The notes: generated by a model from the sequence alone, not told the origin. A stretch of 64,000 nt of DNA from Arthrobacter humicola (GCF_022803015.1 NZ_JAFKON010000002.1:434001-498000), one strand, 5' to 3'. Shown: positions 1 to 10,842, numbered from the stretch's first letter. Translations and numbers: made by a program.

Positions 1-1
1 G

Positions 2-1879
2 ACCGGGCCGCTGGCTGCCAGCTGGCATTCGCACAACTTCCTGAACCCGGCGGCCGACGGCGCTGTGCTGCCCATCCTGCACCTCAACGGTTACAAGATC
101 GCCAACCCCACGATTTTGGCCCGTATGCCCGAGGCCCAGCTGGAACAGCTGCTGCGCGGCTACGGGCACGTCCCCCATTTCGTCACCGTGGCCGATCCGG
201 CCGACACAGCCGCGGCGCACCGGGATTTCGCGGCCGCACTGGACGCCTGCCTGGCCGGGATCCGGACCATCCAGCAGCGCCACCGCAGCGGCACTGCGCA
301 GGACGGCACTGCGCAGGACGGTGCTGCGCAGGACGGTGCTGCGCAGTGGCCCATGATCGTGCTCCGTTCGCCCAAGGGCTGGACCGGGCCCAAGACGGTG
401 GACGGGGAGCAGGTGGAGGGCACCTGGCGCAGCCACCAGGTTCCGCTGAACGAGGTCCGCACCAATCCTGGGCACCTGAGCCAGCTGCAGCAGTGGCTCG
501 AGTCCTACCGGCCGGCGGAACTCTTCGACGATCGCGGACGCCTGAGGCCGGAGACGGCCAGGAACGCCCCGGCCGGTGCGCTGCGGATGAGCGCAACCCC
601 CCATGCCAACGGCGGGATCCTGCTGCGCCCGCTCAACCTGCCGGACTACCGCCGGCACGCCGTCGACGTCGCCGAGCCCGGCATCGAAAGGATCAGCCCC
701 ATGGTGACGCTCGGCCCCTGGCTGCGCGACGTCATTGCGCTGAACCCCGAGACCTTCCGGCTCTTCGGCCCCGACGAGACGGCATCGAACCGGCTGCAGG
801 GCGTCTACGAGGCCACCGACAAGGTCTGGCAGTACAGGATTGATGCGCTGGATGAGCATATTGCCCGCGCCGGGCGGGTAATGGAAGTCCTCAGCGAACA
901 CCTCTGCCAGGGCTGGCTGGAGGGATATCTGCTGACGGGACGGCACGGGGTGTTCAACTGCTACGAGGCGTTCATTCACATCATCGATTCGATGTTCAAC
1001 CAGCACGCCAAATGGCTCAAAGTCCACCGGCAGCTGCCGTGGCGCCAGCCCGTGGCCTCACTGAACTACCTCTTGTCCTCCCACGTGTGGCAGCAGGACC
1101 ACAACGGCTTTTCGCACCAGGATCCCGGCTTCATCGACCACGCCGTGAACAAGAAGGCCGAAATCATCCGGGTCTACCTGCCCCCGGACGCCAACACGCT
1201 TCTGGCCGTGATGGAGCATTGCCTGGCCTCCCGCGACTACGTCAACATCGTGGTCAGCGGCAAGCAGCCCTCGCCAACCTGGCTCGGGCCCGACGCGGCC
1301 TCGCACCATTGCCGCCGGGGCCTGGGCATCTGGGAGTTCGCCGGCTCCGAAGTCGCCGGTGAGGAGCCCGACGTCGTCCTTGCCTGCGCCGGCGACGTCC
1401 CCACGGTCGAAACCGTCGCCGCGGCCGAGCTCCTGAAGCAGGGGGCGCCCGGGCTGAAAGTGCGGGTGGTCAACGTCGTGGACCTCATGCGGCTCCAGGA
1501 CGCCAGCGAGCACCCGCACGGGCTGACGGCCCGGGACTTCGACGGCATCTTCACGGCGGACAAACCGGTGATCTTCGCTTATCACGGCTACCCCGCGCTG
1601 ATCCACCGGCTCACCTACCGGCGCACCAACCGGGAGGGCCTGCATGTTCGCGGCTACAAGGAGGAAGGCACCACCACGACCCCCTTCGACATGGCCATGC
1701 TGAACGGAATCGACCGCTTCCAGCTGGCAATGGACGCGATCGACCGGGTCCCCGGACTGGCCGGGAGGCACTCGCTGCTGCGCCAGTCCCTGCAGGACAG
1801 CCGCATGCGGGCCCGCGACCACACCCGGCAGTACGGTGAGGACCCGGCGGAGATCAGCAGCTGGTCGCTGCGGATTTGA
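2..1879 (+). CDS. xfp: Phosphoketolase (xylulose-5-phosphate/fructose-6-phosphate), 5' end outside window
   Basis: Thiamine-diphosphate enzyme that splits xylulose 5-phosphate (and often fructose 6-phosphate) with phosphate to acetyl phosphate plus glyceraldehyde 3-phosphate or erythrose 4-phosphate; cytosolic. The reading frame is open from base 2, and the first visible residues, [20 protein letters not shown], are a typical internal phosphoketolase stretch, so the N-terminal third (with much of the ThDP site) lies upstream of the window. About 625 residues are visible; intact family members are near 800. The C-terminal part has [20 protein letters not shown], characteristic of the family. 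An in-frame 15-bp minisatellite at 290-346 adds a GTAQD-type repeat that I do not expect in the family. It converges with the next gene, with 15 bp between the two stops. Confidence 0.95.
   Translation, partial: TGPLAASWHSHNFLNPAADGAVLPILHLNGYKIANPTILARMPEAQLEQLLRGYGHVPHFVTVADPADTAAAHRDFAAALDACLAGIRTIQQRHRSGTAQDGTAQDGAAQDGAAQWPMIVLRSPKGWTGPKTVDGEQVEGTWRSHQVPLNEVRTNPGHLSQLQQWLESYRPAELFDDRGRLRPETARNAPAGALRMSATPHANGGILLRPLNLPDYRRHAVDVAEPGIERISPMVTLGPWLRDVIALNPETFRLFGPDETASNRLQGVYEATDKVWQYRIDALDEHIARAGRVMEVLSEHLCQGWLEGYLLTGRHGVFNCYEAFIHIIDSMFNQHAKWLKVHRQLPWRQPVASLNYLLSSHVWQQDHNGFSHQDPGFIDHAVNKKAEIIRVYLPPDANTLLAVMEHCLASRDYVNIVVSGKQPSPTWLGPDAASHHCRRGLGIWEFAGSEVAGEEPDVVLACAGDVPTVETVAAAELLKQGAPGLKVRVVNVVDLMRLQDASEHPHGLTARDFDGIFTADKPVIFAYHGYPALIHRLTYRRTNREGLHVRGYKEEGTTTTPFDMAMLNGIDRFQLAMDAIDRVPGLAGRHSLLRQSLQDSRMRARDHTRQYGEDPAEISSWSLRI
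290..346 (+). repeat. In-frame 15-bp tandem repeat inside xfp
   Basis: Just under four copies of a 15-bp unit (GGCACTGCGCAGGAC and variants starting GGTGCT) begin at 290, 305, 320 and 335. They encode [19 protein letters not shown]. The first two copies are identical, which suggests recent slippage expansion; the length is a multiple of three, so the frame is kept. Confidence 0.9.
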
Positions 1880-1894
1880 GCAGTGCCCGCCGGG

Positions 1895-2650
1895 CTAGCC
1901 CGGGAGCTCCTGCAGCCCGCCCCGGGGCAGATGGATCCAGCCTTCGGTCAAGGCAGCCGCGGCGTGCCCGGGCCCGGGCCGCAGCGTCGCGCCGACGGCG
2001 ACGGCCCGCGCGGACAGGGCGGCGATGAGGGCATCGAACATGTCATCGGACGCCGCAAGATCGGCCCGGTACTCCGCCAGGTCCAGCCACGGCGCCTTCA
2101 CGGCCAGATCCGCCACCGCTGAGGACAGCTTTTCCGCCTCCGGCGCCCCGCGCCCCTTGTAGCCGCGGGCATGGATCCCCCAGAGTTTCAGCGACGCCGC
2201 CGGGTACACCTCGGCAAGCCGGCCGCTGCCGTCCCTGGCCTGCGGCCCGTACTCCTTTGCGATCTTCGCCTGGATCACCGCGCAACGCATCGCCGGGTGG
2301 GCCAGCCGGTCCGCGGAGACGCTGAGCGGGATCAGGCCGGTGCTGCCGGTGACGAAACGGTCGGTGTCGCGGTAGGCGAGCAGCCGGCGGCCCTCGATCC
2401 CGTCATGGTCCAGCACTGGATGTGGTTCAAAGCTCAGGTGCCCGGCGATGAAGGGAAGAAACGCGTCCGGCCAGCCCAGCGGGGAATCGATCCCCGTCAT
2501 GGCGCTGGTGCCGAAGAGGCGGAGGATCTCCTCGTCGCCCACGTCCAACGACAGATGCGCCAGGCGCGCCGCGCCGTGATCCCATTCGATGACGGCCGCT
2601 GCCGTCTTCTTCGCGGCGGCAGCGAGGTCGACGCCGAGAGTCCGCATCAC
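1895..2650 (-). CDS. DUF429 family protein (predicted RNase H-like fold)
   Basis: 251-aa protein beginning MMRTLGVDLAAAAKKTAAAV. The GVD near the N-terminus followed by a beta-strand, the MTGIDSPLGWP motif near residue 50, the DRFVTGSTGLIPLSVSADR segment and the EVYPAASLKLWG segment fit the DUF429 family, which is predicted to adopt an RNase H/nuclease-like fold. Its biological role is not established. It is convergent with the phosphoketolase gene and lies downstream of ppa on the same strand, separated from it by a strong hairpin with a T-run, so it is probably transcribed on its own. No Shine-Dalgarno sequence is evident; the adjacent second methionine is the alternative start. Confidence 0.8.
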   Translation of the reverse strand: MMRTLGVDLAAAAKKTAAAVIEWDHGAARLAHLSLDVGDEEILRLFGTSAMTGIDSPLGWPDAFLPFIAGHLSFEPHPVLDHDGIEGRRLLAYRDTDRFVTGSTGLIPLSVSADRLAHPAMRCAVIQAKIAKEYGPQARDGSGRLAEVYPAASLKLWGIHARGYKGRGAPEAEKLSSAVADLAVKAPWLDLAEYRADLAASDDMFDALIAALSARAVAVGATLRPGPGHAAAALTEGWIHLPRGGLQELPG

Positions 2651-2695
2651 CGCGCCCCAGCCACTTGACTGAACGCCGATCGAAAAACGCCCAAC

Positions 2696-2757
2696 AAAAA
2701 CGCGGGGTCACGTACCGCCCGTTCCGGAACCCCGGATGGGCGGTACGTGACCCCGCG
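2696..2757 (-). terminator. Rho-independent terminator of ppa; palindrome family 1, copy A
   Basis: Perfect 20-bp inverted repeat with arms 2701-2720 and 2738-2757 around a 17-nt loop. Read on the minus strand it lies 17 nt after the ppa stop and is followed at once by five T residues (2700-2696), the layout of an intrinsic terminator. The arm contains the CGCGGGGTCA core also found at 17193 and 29724. Confidence 0.85.
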
Positions 2758-2774
2758 CTGGAGTACAGGAACGG

Positions 2775-3266
2775 TCAGTGGCCGGCTGCCGGAACGTAAC
2801 GCTTGATGGAGGCTGCCAGTTCGGCTTCGGCGGCGGCACGGTCGCCCCAGCCCTCGGCCTTGACCCACTTGCCCGGCTCCAGGTCCTTGTAACGGGTAAA
2901 GAAGTGCTCGATTTCCTTGATCAGGAACTCGCTGACATCGCTGATCTCTTTGATGTGGTCGAACCGGGCATCGGTCGGGACGCACAGGACCTTGGCGTCG
3001 CCGCCGCCGTCGTCGGTCATGTTGAACACGCCGATCGGGCGGGACTCGACGATCACGCCGGGGTAGAGGTCGAAGTCCTGCAGGAGCACCAGCGCGTCCA
3101 GCGGATCTCCATCCTCACCCAGGGTGTTCTCGAAGAAACCGTAGTGGGTGGGGTACTGCATCGACGTGAACAGGACGCGGTCCAGGCGGACGCGGCCGGT
3201 CTCGTGGTCGACTTCGTACTTGACGCGCGATCCTTTGGGGATCTCGATGGTCACGTCATGCTTCAT
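2775..3266 (-). CDS. ppa: Inorganic pyrophosphatase (family I)
   Basis: Hydrolyses pyrophosphate to two phosphates, pulling biosynthetic reactions forward; soluble, usually hexameric. 163 aa, normal bacterial length. Sequence starts [20 protein letters not shown]; the family metal-binding signature is seen as GDPLDALVL (residues ~50-60), with [18 protein letters not shown] after it. The start at 3266 is chosen because AAGGAG lies just upstream (revcomp of 3270-3278) and [13 protein letters not shown] is the conserved N-terminus. The frame happens to stay open far upstream, antisense to dacB, but that extension has no protein-like character. Divergent from dacB; about 140 bp between starts must hold both promoters. 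Confidence 0.97.
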   Translation of the reverse strand: MKHDVTIEIPKGSRVKYEVDHETGRVRLDRVLFTSMQYPTHYGFFENTLGEDGDPLDALVLLQDFDLYPGVIVESRPIGVFNMTDDGGGDAKVLCVPTDARFDHIKEISDVSEFLIKEIEHFFTRYKDLEPGKWVKAEGWGDRAAAEAELAASIKRYVPAAGH

Positions 3267-3408
3267 GGAATGCTCCTTGACGAATTCAGGGGGTGCGCGG
3301 CACGTGCATAAGGGCTGTCGGTGCCGCCGACTACTATTGAGGATATAGCGAGAGGCGCTGGTTTCAGGAACTAGTGGGGACATTTCAGGACTAAGGACCA
3401 GCAGCAGC

Positions 3409-4902
3409 ATGAAACCGAGAACCAGCCGCGAGGGTACCCAGCCGGTGCCCGGCAGGGGTCGCAGGATGCCCGCGCTGCTGCTCCAGACCCTCCTCGTGGT
3501 GGCAGTGGCTGTGCCGGCCGGCATCGCCATCTCCCCGGCGTTCCTCAGCCATGACGGGTCATCCGACGCCTCGCAGACAGCACCGCCCTGGCAGCAGATC
3601 CCCGCCACATTGAGCCCTCCCGGCAACAGTTTGGGGGCAGTCGGGCCCCTCAGCACTTCCGCGCCGGTTCCGGCCGGGGCCGCCCTCGCCGCGCAGTTGA
3701 ACAAGACCCTTAGGCCCGACGGCGCCGGCACCTTCACCGGCATCGTCCAGGACGCCGCGACGGGGCAGGTCCTCTTCGACCGGGCTGCCGACGAGGCCCG
3801 CGTTCCGGCGTCGAACATGAAGCTCCTCACAGCCGGTGCGGCCCTGCGTGTCCTGGGCCCCGACCGCCGCTTCAGCACCCGGGTGCTGGCAGGGCCGACC
3901 CCCGGCTCGGTGGTCCTGACCGGCGGAGGTGATGTCCTCCTGGGCGCCGGAGAATCGGCCCCGGGCGCCGTTCTGGGCCGCGCCGGGCTGACCACGCTCG
4001 CGAAGGCCACTATCGATGCCCTCAAAGCCGGCGGCGTCACCGCCACGGTGAACGTCCTGCTGGATGACTCCCTCTTCAGCGGCACCTCGCTCAGCCAGGC
4101 GTGGAGCCCAGAGGACGTAGCCGCCGGGGAGATGGCCCCGCTGTACCCGCTGGCGCTGAACTCCGCCAGGTTCGATCCCGCCAAGACCACCGGACCCCGC
4201 CCGCGGGACGCCGCCATGACCGCCGCCGAGGTGTTCGCCGCCCGGCTCACGGCGGCCGCGGCGGCCGGGGGGCTGTCCGTGGCCCCCGGCGTCGCCCGGG
4301 GCCGGCCCGGTGACGCGCCGGAGGGCGGGCACGCCAAAGTCCTGGCCGAGGTCCAGTCCGCCACGGTGGGGCAGCAGGTGGACTTGATGCTGCAGACCTC
4401 GGACAACTACCTCGCCGAGGTGATGGGACGGATGACCGCCCTCGGCGTCGGCCGGCCCGGCAGCAGCGACGACGCCATTGCCGCCGTGCTGCAGCAGGTC
4501 AAGGACATGGGCGTTCCCACTGACTCGCTCCGGGCCGCGGACGTCTCCGGCCTGGCCCTGGCCAACAGGGTCTCGGCCCGGCAGCTCACGGACGTGGTCC
4601 GGGCCATGACCTCGGGCACAGACCCCCGGCTGCGCGCCGCCCTGAGCGGGTTCCCGGTCGCCGGGCTCACCGGCACCCTGGGGGACCGCTACACGGATGC
4701 GGCCTCGGCCGCGGGCGCCGGGCTGGTCCGCGCCAAGACGGGCACACTGAACACAGTCATTGCGCTTAGCGGTTCCGTGGTCGACGCCGACGGCCGGCTC
4801 CTGGTCTTTTCCTTCGTCGGCAACGGGCTGACCCCCGGCGCCGCGAACAAAGCCGCGCTGGACCGCTCCGCCGCCGTCCTCGCCGGCTGCGGCTGCCGCT
4901 GA
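3409..4902 (+). CDS. dacB: D-alanyl-D-alanine carboxypeptidase/endopeptidase, PBP4 (peptidase S13) family
   Basis: Trims or cleaves D-Ala cross-links of peptidoglycan outside the membrane. 497 aa. An Arg-rich start is followed by a hydrophobic segment (residues ~23-46, [20 protein letters not shown]), an uncleaved or cleaved export signal. The three penicillin-binding motifs are visible: SxxK as S135-N-M-K138, SDN at 331-333 and KTG at 443-445. The large insert between SxxK and SDN is typical of the S13 class. Neighbours on both sides match the conserved actinobacterial order. The promoter region is shared with divergent ppa. Confidence 0.93.
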   Translation: MKPRTSREGTQPVPGRGRRMPALLLQTLLVVAVAVPAGIAISPAFLSHDGSSDASQTAPPWQQIPATLSPPGNSLGAVGPLSTSAPVPAGAALAAQLNKTLRPDGAGTFTGIVQDAATGQVLFDRAADEARVPASNMKLLTAGAALRVLGPDRRFSTRVLAGPTPGSVVLTGGGDVLLGAGESAPGAVLGRAGLTTLAKATIDALKAGGVTATVNVLLDDSLFSGTSLSQAWSPEDVAAGEMAPLYPLALNSARFDPAKTTGPRPRDAAMTAAEVFAARLTAAAAAGGLSVAPGVARGRPGDAPEGGHAKVLAEVQSATVGQQVDLMLQTSDNYLAEVMGRMTALGVGRPGSSDDAIAAVLQQVKDMGVPTDSLRAADVSGLALANRVSARQLTDVVRAMTSGTDPRLRAALSGFPVAGLTGTLGDRYTDAASAAGAGLVRAKTGTLNTVIALSGSVVDADGRLLVFSFVGNGLTPGAANKAALDRSAAVLAGCGCR

Positions 4903-5036
4903 CGGCGCGGGCCGGCCGGGACCCCGCGCAGGTCTGGCTCTTCGCGCCGGTCTGGCCCTTCGGCCGGAGGTCCCGGAGCCCGGCCGGTTCGCCGGTCAGC
5001 GAAAATTAAGGCGCATTGTCGGGGCCCTGTGATCTG

Positions 5037-6197
5037 ATGGACCCCATGGAGTCCTCTGCAAGCGAGACATCAAGCGAGACATCACCCAAGACGCCGAGTG
5101 CGGCATCGGTCCAGGTCCCGGATCTCATCAACTGGGAGCTCGCCGCGTCCACGGCAGCCCGGCTGACGCCGGCGGGCCCCGTCCTGGGCAGCGCCGAGAT
5201 CGGCGCCGCCGTCGAAAATCTGCGGCTCATGGCGGACATTTCCGTGCCGCACGTCCACCACATCACCGGCCTGGACGCCGCCCGGGACCTGCGTGACTCC
5301 GAGGTCCTCGTCGTGGACCGGGCCTCATGGGCCAAGGCCAACACGCAGAGCTTCGCCGTCATGCTCAAGCCCGCCATGGGAAAGCTGCTGGAGGGCCGCG
5401 GTTCCATCAGCCCCGGCGCTGCCGGGGTCAGCGCGGCCATCACCGGCAGCCAGCTCGGCGCCATCCTGGCCTTCCTTTCGAGCAAAGTCCTGGGCCAGTA
5501 CGATCCCTTCTCAGCGCTGGCCGAAAACTCCACGGCCCCCGCTTCCGGACGGCTGCTGCTCGTAGCGCCGAACATCATCTCCGTGGAACGCGAACTGAAA
5601 GTCGAACCCGCGGACTTCCGGCTCTGGGTCTGCCTCCACGAACAAACCCACCGGGTGCAGTTCGCCGCCGCACCGTGGCTGCGGCACCACATGCTCCAGG
5701 AGATCGAAAACCTCAGCGGACTGTTGCTGGGCAATGTCGATTCCCTGATGGAACGGGCCTCGGCGGCCGCGAAATCGCTGAAGGACCGCGCGGCACCCGG
5801 CGCCGCGCCCGGACGCGGCGCCATCCTGGACCTGCTCCAGAACCCGGAGGAAAAGGCGGCCCTGTCCCGCCTGACTGCCCTCATGAGCCTGCTCGAGGGT
5901 CACGCCAATGTGGTCATGGACGCCGTGGACGCCAGCATCGTTCCCTCGGTGAAGACCATCCGGCAACGTTTCAACGACCGCGGCCAGGACCGCGGCATGA
6001 TCGAGAAATTCATCCGCAACCTGCTCGGCCTCGACGCCAAGATGCGCCAGTACAGTGACGGCGCCAAGTTCGTCCGGGAAGTGGTGGCCGCCGCCGGCAT
6101 GGGAGGCTTCAACAGAGTCTGGGAGTCCGCGGACCACCTCCCCAGCGAACCCGAGATCCACGACTCCCGGCTCTGGCTCGACCGGATGGGCCTCTAG
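5037..6197 (+). CDS. DUF2342 / zinc-dependent metallopeptidase-like protein ('coenzyme F420 biosynthesis associated' family)
   Basis: About 386 aa. The motif H201-E-Q-T-H205 followed by RVQF and, further on, EIENLSG and LLEGHANVVMDAVDA resembles a thermolysin-like HExxH zinc site with downstream ligands, as in the DUF2342 family that occurs next to tilS across Actinobacteria. The database name linking it to F420 is by association; no F420 gene is seen here. The start is uncertain: ATG at 5037 or 5046, or TTG at 5016, none with a clear ribosome site. It ends 5 bp before tilS and is probably co-transcribed with it. Substrate unknown. Confidence 0.85.
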   Translation: MDPMESSASETSSETSPKTPSAASVQVPDLINWELAASTAARLTPAGPVLGSAEIGAAVENLRLMADISVPHVHHITGLDAARDLRDSEVLVVDRASWAKANTQSFAVMLKPAMGKLLEGRGSISPGAAGVSAAITGSQLGAILAFLSSKVLGQYDPFSALAENSTAPASGRLLLVAPNIISVERELKVEPADFRLWVCLHEQTHRVQFAAAPWLRHHMLQEIENLSGLLLGNVDSLMERASAAAKSLKDRAAPGAAPGRGAILDLLQNPEEKAALSRLTALMSLLEGHANVVMDAVDASIVPSVKTIRQRFNDRGQDRGMIEKFIRNLLGLDAKMRQYSDGAKFVREVVAAAGMGGFNRVWESADHLPSEPEIHDSRLWLDRMGL

Positions 6198-6202
6198 CCG
6201 CC

Positions 6203-7330
6203 ATGACTGCCCCCGACGGCGCCGGTTCGACCTCGATTTCCAGCGGACGACGCCGGCCCGGCCGCCTCGCGCCGGTGGTCGGCACGGCACGAAAAATGCT
6301 GCAGGACGCCCTCGCCGCGGCCGGCTACCCGGACCGCGTCCTGGTTGCCTGCAGCGGCGGCCCGGACTCGCTGGCTCTCGCCGCCGTCGCCGCCTATTTC
6401 GGGCGCCGGGGCCACGTGGACGGCCATCCTGTCTCTGTCGGCGCCGTCGTCGTGGACCACCAGCTGCAGCCGGGCTCGGCCGCGGTCGCGGCCACCACGG
6501 CCCGGACCCTCGAGGAGCTCGGGATCTCTCCCGTGACGATCAGGACTGTCGACGTCGCCTCCAGCGGCGCGGGCCCCGAGGCCGCCGCCCGGGACGCCCG
6601 CCATGCGGCCCTTGAGGCCGCCGCGGACGAGGCAGGTGCAGCCGCGATCCTGCTCGGCCACACCCTCGATGACCAGGCCGAACAAGTGCTCCTGGGCCTG
6701 GCGCGCGGGTCGGGCACCCGGTCCCTCGCCGGGATGCGGCCGGCCCGCGGCCGGCTGCTGCGCCCGTTCCTGGGCCTGCGGCGCGCGGACACCCTGGAGA
6801 TCTGCCGGGTGGAGGACCTGGAGCCCTGGCACGACCCGTCCAACACCGATCCCGTGTACGCGCGTTCCCGGACCCGGGTTGAGGTGCTGCCCCTGCTGGA
6901 GGACAAGCTTGGCCCCGGCGTTGCCGAATCGCTCGCCCGCACGGCCGCGATCCTGCAGCTCGACGCCGATTATCTGGAGGACGTGGCGAACGACACGTTC
7001 GAGCGGCTGCGCCAGCAGACAGGGGAGGAGATCAGCCTTCCGGAGGCCGGGCTGAGGGATCTTGCCCCGGCCGTGAGGTTCCGGGTGATCGCCAAGGCCG
7101 CCGCCGCCGTCGGCGGTCAGCAGCCCAGCTACCAGCGGCTGCTCGCGGCGGAAGCGCTCCTGCGCCGGCAGGGATCGGCCGGCCCGGTGGAGCTTCCCGG
7201 CGGGGTCAGCGTCTTCCGGCTCTCGCTCGCGCAGCTCCTTGCGGCGGAGCCGTCCGCCGCCGGTGTTCCCCGCGAAGCCGCCCGCTGTGGGAAGCTTGTA
7301 TTCCGGCCTCAACAGCCGCCCCGAAATTAG
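6203..7330 (+). CDS. tilS: tRNA(Ile)-lysidine synthetase
   Basis: Converts the wobble C34 of the CAU-anticodon isoleucine tRNA to lysidine with ATP and lysine, switching codon reading from AUG to AUA. 375 aa. N-type ATP pyrophosphatase P-loop S51-G-G-P-D-S56; ILLGHTLDDQAEQVLLGLARG is the next conserved block, followed by MRPARGRLLRPFL and EDLEPWHDPSN. The C-terminal domain is short, as in actinobacterial forms. It starts 5 bp after the DUF2342 gene and has no obvious ribosome site, consistent with translational coupling. hpt follows within 30 bp, a very widespread tilS-hpt pairing. Confidence 0.95.
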   Translation: MTAPDGAGSTSISSGRRRPGRLAPVVGTARKMLQDALAAAGYPDRVLVACSGGPDSLALAAVAAYFGRRGHVDGHPVSVGAVVVDHQLQPGSAAVAATTARTLEELGISPVTIRTVDVASSGAGPEAAARDARHAALEAAADEAGAAAILLGHTLDDQAEQVLLGLARGSGTRSLAGMRPARGRLLRPFLGLRRADTLEICRVEDLEPWHDPSNTDPVYARSRTRVEVLPLLEDKLGPGVAESLARTAAILQLDADYLEDVANDTFERLRQQTGEEISLPEAGLRDLAPAVRFRVIAKAAAAVGGQQPSYQRLLAAEALLRRQGSAGPVELPGGVSVFRLSLAQLLAAEPSAAGVPREAARCGKLVFRPQQPPRN

Positions 7331-7360
7331 TCGCACCCCGCATCTACACAGGAGCCATTG

Positions 7361-7912
7361 GTGGATTCAAACGACGTCCAGGCAGACCTCAAACACGTTC
7401 TCTACACCAAGGAACAGATCCAGCAACGGATCACCGAACTCGCGGCGCAGATCGACAAGGACTACGAGGGCCGCGACCTCCTGATCGTCGGCGTGCTCAA
7501 GGGCGCCGTCATGGTCATGGCAGACCTGGCCCGTGCGCTGCACACCCACGTCTCCATGGACTGGATGGCCGTGTCCTCGTACGGCTCGGGCACGCAGTCC
7601 TCAGGCGTGGTCCGCATCCTGAAGGACCTCGACACCGACCTCATGGGCAAAGACGTCCTGATCGTCGAGGACATCATCGATTCCGGCCTCACGCTGTCCT
7701 GGCTCAAGACGAACCTGGAATCGCGCGGCACGGCGTCAGTGGAAATCTGCACCGCCTTCCGTAAGCCGACTGCCGCCAAGGTCAAGATCGACGTCAAGTA
7801 CGTCGGCTATGACATCCCCAACGAGTTCGTGGTGGGCTATGGCCTGGACTACGCCGAGAAGTACCGCAACCTGGACTTCGTCGGCACCCTGGCCCCGCAC
7901 GTCTACGAGTAA
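7361..7912 (+). CDS. hpt: Hypoxanthine phosphoribosyltransferase
   Basis: Salvages hypoxanthine (and guanine) with PRPP to IMP/GMP; cytosolic. 183 aa. The PRPP-binding signature [13 protein letters not shown] is at about residues 99-111; [17 protein letters not shown] near residue 40 and [14 protein letters not shown] near the C-terminus complete the family pattern. GTG at 7361 is preferred over the adjacent TTG at 7358 because AGGAG (7350-7354) is then 6 nt away. It lies in the tilS-hpt-ftsH order common to many bacteria. Confidence 0.96.
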   Translation: MDSNDVQADLKHVLYTKEQIQQRITELAAQIDKDYEGRDLLIVGVLKGAVMVMADLARALHTHVSMDWMAVSSYGSGTQSSGVVRILKDLDTDLMGKDVLIVEDIIDSGLTLSWLKTNLESRGTASVEICTAFRKPTAAKVKIDVKYVGYDIPNEFVVGYGLDYAEKYRNLDFVGTLAPHVYE

Positions 7913-8110
7913 ATCGTTCACGCGAAGGCAACCCCGCCCGGGCCCCGGGCGGCCGGAGGCCCGGCCCCGCTACGCCCACAGGGAACTTTTGCCCTTTGCC
8001 GTGCGTGAGGTAGTGCGACGGTGTATAGCTAGAAGCTGACGCAGCACCACACGCGCGCAGACCGGTCGCCGTGCAGCACTACCAGGAGGGACGGGGCCAG
8101 CCCCGAACAG

Positions 8111-10177
8111 ATGAAAGCTAAGAGTTTCTTCAAGGGCCCCGGCATCTGGATTGTCGTCGTGGTGGCCATGCTGCTGCTGGCATTTGCCACGCTTGCGCCG
8201 GGCGGCGCCAGCCGGATCGACACCGACAAGGGCCTTGAGCTGCTGACAGCCGGCGGCAAGGTTGAACAGGCCAAGATTTTTGACGCCGAGAACCGGGTGG
8301 ACCTGGTCCTGAAGGACAACCTTCAGGTCGACGGGCAGGACAAGGGCAAGAACGTCCAGTTCTACTTCGTCAACGCCCGCGCCCAGGACGTCGTCAAGGC
8401 CGTCACGGACTCCAAACCGTCCGGCGGCTTCACCGACCAGCCGATCGAAAACAACTGGTTCTCCGGGCTCTTCTCCCTGCTGGTGCCCGTGCTGTTGCTC
8501 GGCGTCCTGTTCTGGTTCCTGCTCTCCCGGATGCAGGGCGGCGGCTCCAAGGTGATGCAGTTCGGCAAGTCCAAGGCCAAGCTCGTCAACAAGGACATGC
8601 CCCAGGTGACCTTCAGCGATGTCGCCGGCGCCGATGAGGCCGTCGAGGAACTCGAGGAGATCAAGGAATTCCTGCAGGAACCGGCCAAGTTCCAGGCCGT
8701 TGGCGCCAAAATCCCCAAGGGCGTGCTGCTCTACGGCCCCCCGGGCACCGGCAAAACCCTCCTGGCCCGCGCGGTTGCCGGCGAGGCCGGCGTACCCTTC
8801 TTCTCCATCTCAGGCTCCGACTTCGTGGAAATGTTCGTCGGCGTGGGTGCCTCCCGTGTCCGCGACCTCTTCGAGCAGGCCAAGTCCAACGCGCCGGCGA
8901 TCATCTTCGTCGATGAGATCGACGCCGTCGGCCGGCACCGCGGCGCCGGAATCGGCGGCGGCAACGACGAGCGCGAGCAGACCCTGAACCAGCTGCTGGT
9001 GGAAATGGACGGCTTCGACGTCAAGACCAACGTCATCCTGATTGCCGCCACGAACCGCCCCGACGTCCTGGACCCCGCCCTGCTGCGTCCGGGCCGCTTT
9101 GACCGGCAGATCGGGGTTGAGGCCCCCGATTTGATCGGCCGCGACCAGATCCTGCAGGTGCACGCCAAGGGCAAGCCGATGGCTGCCGGCGTCGACCTCA
9201 AGGCTGTTGCCAAGAAGACACCCGGCTACACGGGCGCGGACCTGGCCAACGTTCTGAACGAGGCCGCCCTGCTGACGGCCCGGTCCAACGCCAACCTGAT
9301 CGATGACCGCGCCCTGGACGAGGCGATTGACCGCGTCATGGCCGGCCCGCAGAAGCGCAGCCGGGTCATGAAGGAACACGAACGCAAAGTCACCGCGTAC
9401 CACGAAGGCGGCCACGCCCTCGTCGCGGCTGCCCTGCGGAACTCCGCCCCGGTCACCAAGATCACCATCCTGCCCCGCGGCCGTGCCCTCGGCTACACCA
9501 TGGTGGTCCCGGAAAACGACAAGTACTCCATCACCCGCAACGAGCTGCTCGACCAGATGGCCTACGCCATGGGCGGCCGCGTCGCCGAGGAACTCGTCTT
9601 CCACGATCCGTCCACGGGTGCATCCAATGACATCGAGAAGGCCACCGGGATCGCCCGGAAGATGGTCACCGAGTTCGGCATGAGCGAACGGGTCGGATCG
9701 GTGCGCCTCGGCCAGGGCGGCGGCGAGCCGTTCCTGGGCCGCGACGCCGGCCACGAGCGCAACTACTCGGACCAGATCGCCTACATCGTCGACGAGGAAG
9801 TGCGCCGCCTGATCGACGGCGCCCATGATGAGGCCTACGCCATCCTGACCGAGAACCGGGATGTCCTGGACGAGCTGGCGCTGGAACTGCTCGAACGCGA
9901 AACACTGAACCAGGCCGAAATCGCGCAAATATTCACCCACATCCGCAAGCGCGACTTCCGCGACGTCTGGCTCTCCAAGGAGACCCGCACGCTCCAGACC
10001 GCCGGCCCGGTGGAGTCACGCCGCGAAAAGGCGGAGCGTGAAGCCCAGGAGGAAGCCACCCACGCCCGGCTCGAAGAGCCCTTGGATGCCCAGCCCCCGC
10101 ATGCCCAGGGCGTCGGCGGGCAGGAGTCCTTCCAGGGCGGTGCAACAGATATCGGGACTGATGGTCATCCCGGCTAG
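8111..10177 (+). CDS. ftsH: ATP-dependent zinc metalloprotease FtsH
   Basis: Membrane-anchored AAA+ protease that extracts and degrades membrane proteins and unstable regulators. 688 aa. Transmembrane segments at ~10-30 and ~117-140 with an extracytoplasmic loop between; Walker A GPPGTGKT at 209-216; Walker [12 protein letters not shown] around 263-273; second region of homology with [20 protein letters not shown]; zinc motif H431-E-G-G-H435. The C-terminal tail beyond ~620 is charged and low in complexity. AGGAGGGA at 8084 is rather far from the ATG, so initiation is not well defined. The stop codon TAG overlaps the candidate -10 box of folE. Confidence 0.97.
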   Translation: MKAKSFFKGPGIWIVVVVAMLLLAFATLAPGGASRIDTDKGLELLTAGGKVEQAKIFDAENRVDLVLKDNLQVDGQDKGKNVQFYFVNARAQDVVKAVTDSKPSGGFTDQPIENNWFSGLFSLLVPVLLLGVLFWFLLSRMQGGGSKVMQFGKSKAKLVNKDMPQVTFSDVAGADEAVEELEEIKEFLQEPAKFQAVGAKIPKGVLLYGPPGTGKTLLARAVAGEAGVPFFSISGSDFVEMFVGVGASRVRDLFEQAKSNAPAIIFVDEIDAVGRHRGAGIGGGNDEREQTLNQLLVEMDGFDVKTNVILIAATNRPDVLDPALLRPGRFDRQIGVEAPDLIGRDQILQVHAKGKPMAAGVDLKAVAKKTPGYTGADLANVLNEAALLTARSNANLIDDRALDEAIDRVMAGPQKRSRVMKEHERKVTAYHEGGHALVAAALRNSAPVTKITILPRGRALGYTMVVPENDKYSITRNELLDQMAYAMGGRVAEELVFHDPSTGASNDIEKATGIARKMVTEFGMSERVGSVRLGQGGGEPFLGRDAGHERNYSDQIAYIVDEEVRRLIDGAHDEAYAILTENRDVLDELALELLERETLNQAEIAQIFTHIRKRDFRDVWLSKETRTLQTAGPVESRREKAEREAQEEATHARLEEPLDAQPPHAQGVGGQESFQGGATDIGTDGHPG

Positions 10178-10180
10178 GCT
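10175..10180 (+). promoter_or_regulatory. Candidate -10 box (TAGGCT) of a leaderless folE mRNA
   Basis: TAGGCT ends exactly 6 nt before the folE GTG start at 10187, putting the first transcribed base at or next to the start codon. There is no Shine-Dalgarno sequence between them. The same spacing recurs at several genes in the window. Confidence 0.5.
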
Positions 10181-10186
10181 TCTTCT

Positions 10187-10831
10187 GTGACTTCTAACTT
10201 CGACGACGACGTTCCCGCCCCCGCCGCTGCTTCGGCGGGGGACGGGGGAGCCCCGCATTCAAAGTCCAAAGTGGACCGCCCCAGGATCGAAGCGGCAGTA
10301 CGGGAAATCCTGCTGGCGATCGGTGAGGACCCGGACCGCGGCGGCCTCATTGACACCCCGAAGCGGGTGGCCAAGGCCTACGTGGAAATGTTCGCAGGCC
10401 TGCACCACGACCCCGCCGAGATCCTGGCCACCACCTTCGACCTCGAGCACGAGGAACTCGTGCTGGTCAAGGACATTCCGTTCTATTCCACCTGCGAGCA
10501 CCACCTGGTGCCGTTCCACGGGGTGGCGCATGTGGGCTATATCCCGTCCCACGACGGCAAGGTCACGGGCCTGAGCAAGCTGGCGCGCGTGGTGGACATG
10601 TTCGCCAAGCGCCCGCAGGTCCAGGAACGCCTGACCACCCAGATCGTCGAGGCCCTCGTCACGCACCTCAATCCGCGTGGCGCGATCGTCGTCGTCGAAT
10701 GTGAACACCTGTGCATGTCCATGCGGGGAATCCGCAAGCCCGGCGCCAAGACCGTCACCAGCGCAGTGCGCGGGCAACTCCATGACCCGGCCACCCGTGC
10801 CGAAGCCATGAGCCTCATACTCGGAAGGTAA
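10187..10831 (+). CDS. folE: GTP cyclohydrolase I
   Basis: First step of tetrahydrofolate synthesis: GTP to 7,8-dihydroneopterin triphosphate; homodecamer in the cytosol. 214 aa with a poorly conserved, Ala-rich N-terminal 30 residues. Zinc ligands seen as C103-E-H-H106 and the cysteine(s) of [12 protein letters not shown] (~171-180). [13 protein letters not shown] and [23 protein letters not shown] are diagnostic. It begins the folE-folP-folB-folK order, with 11 bp to folP. The GTG start has no ribosome site but sits 6 nt after TAGGCT. Confidence 0.97.
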   Translation: MTSNFDDDVPAPAAASAGDGGAPHSKSKVDRPRIEAAVREILLAIGEDPDRGGLIDTPKRVAKAYVEMFAGLHHDPAEILATTFDLEHEELVLVKDIPFYSTCEHHLVPFHGVAHVGYIPSHDGKVTGLSKLARVVDMFAKRPQVQERLTTQIVEALVTHLNPRGAIVVVECEHLCMSMRGIRKPGAKTVTSAVRGQLHDPATRAEAMSLILGR

Positions 10832-10842
10832 GAACACAGACC

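Noticed and set aside
3267..4406. Upstream in-frame extension of ppa antisense to dacB (to 543 aa)
   Set aside because: The ppa start at 3266 has a ribosome site and the family N-terminus; the extension is Ala/Pro/Ser/Arg-rich shadow of dacB, typical of GC-rich third positions.
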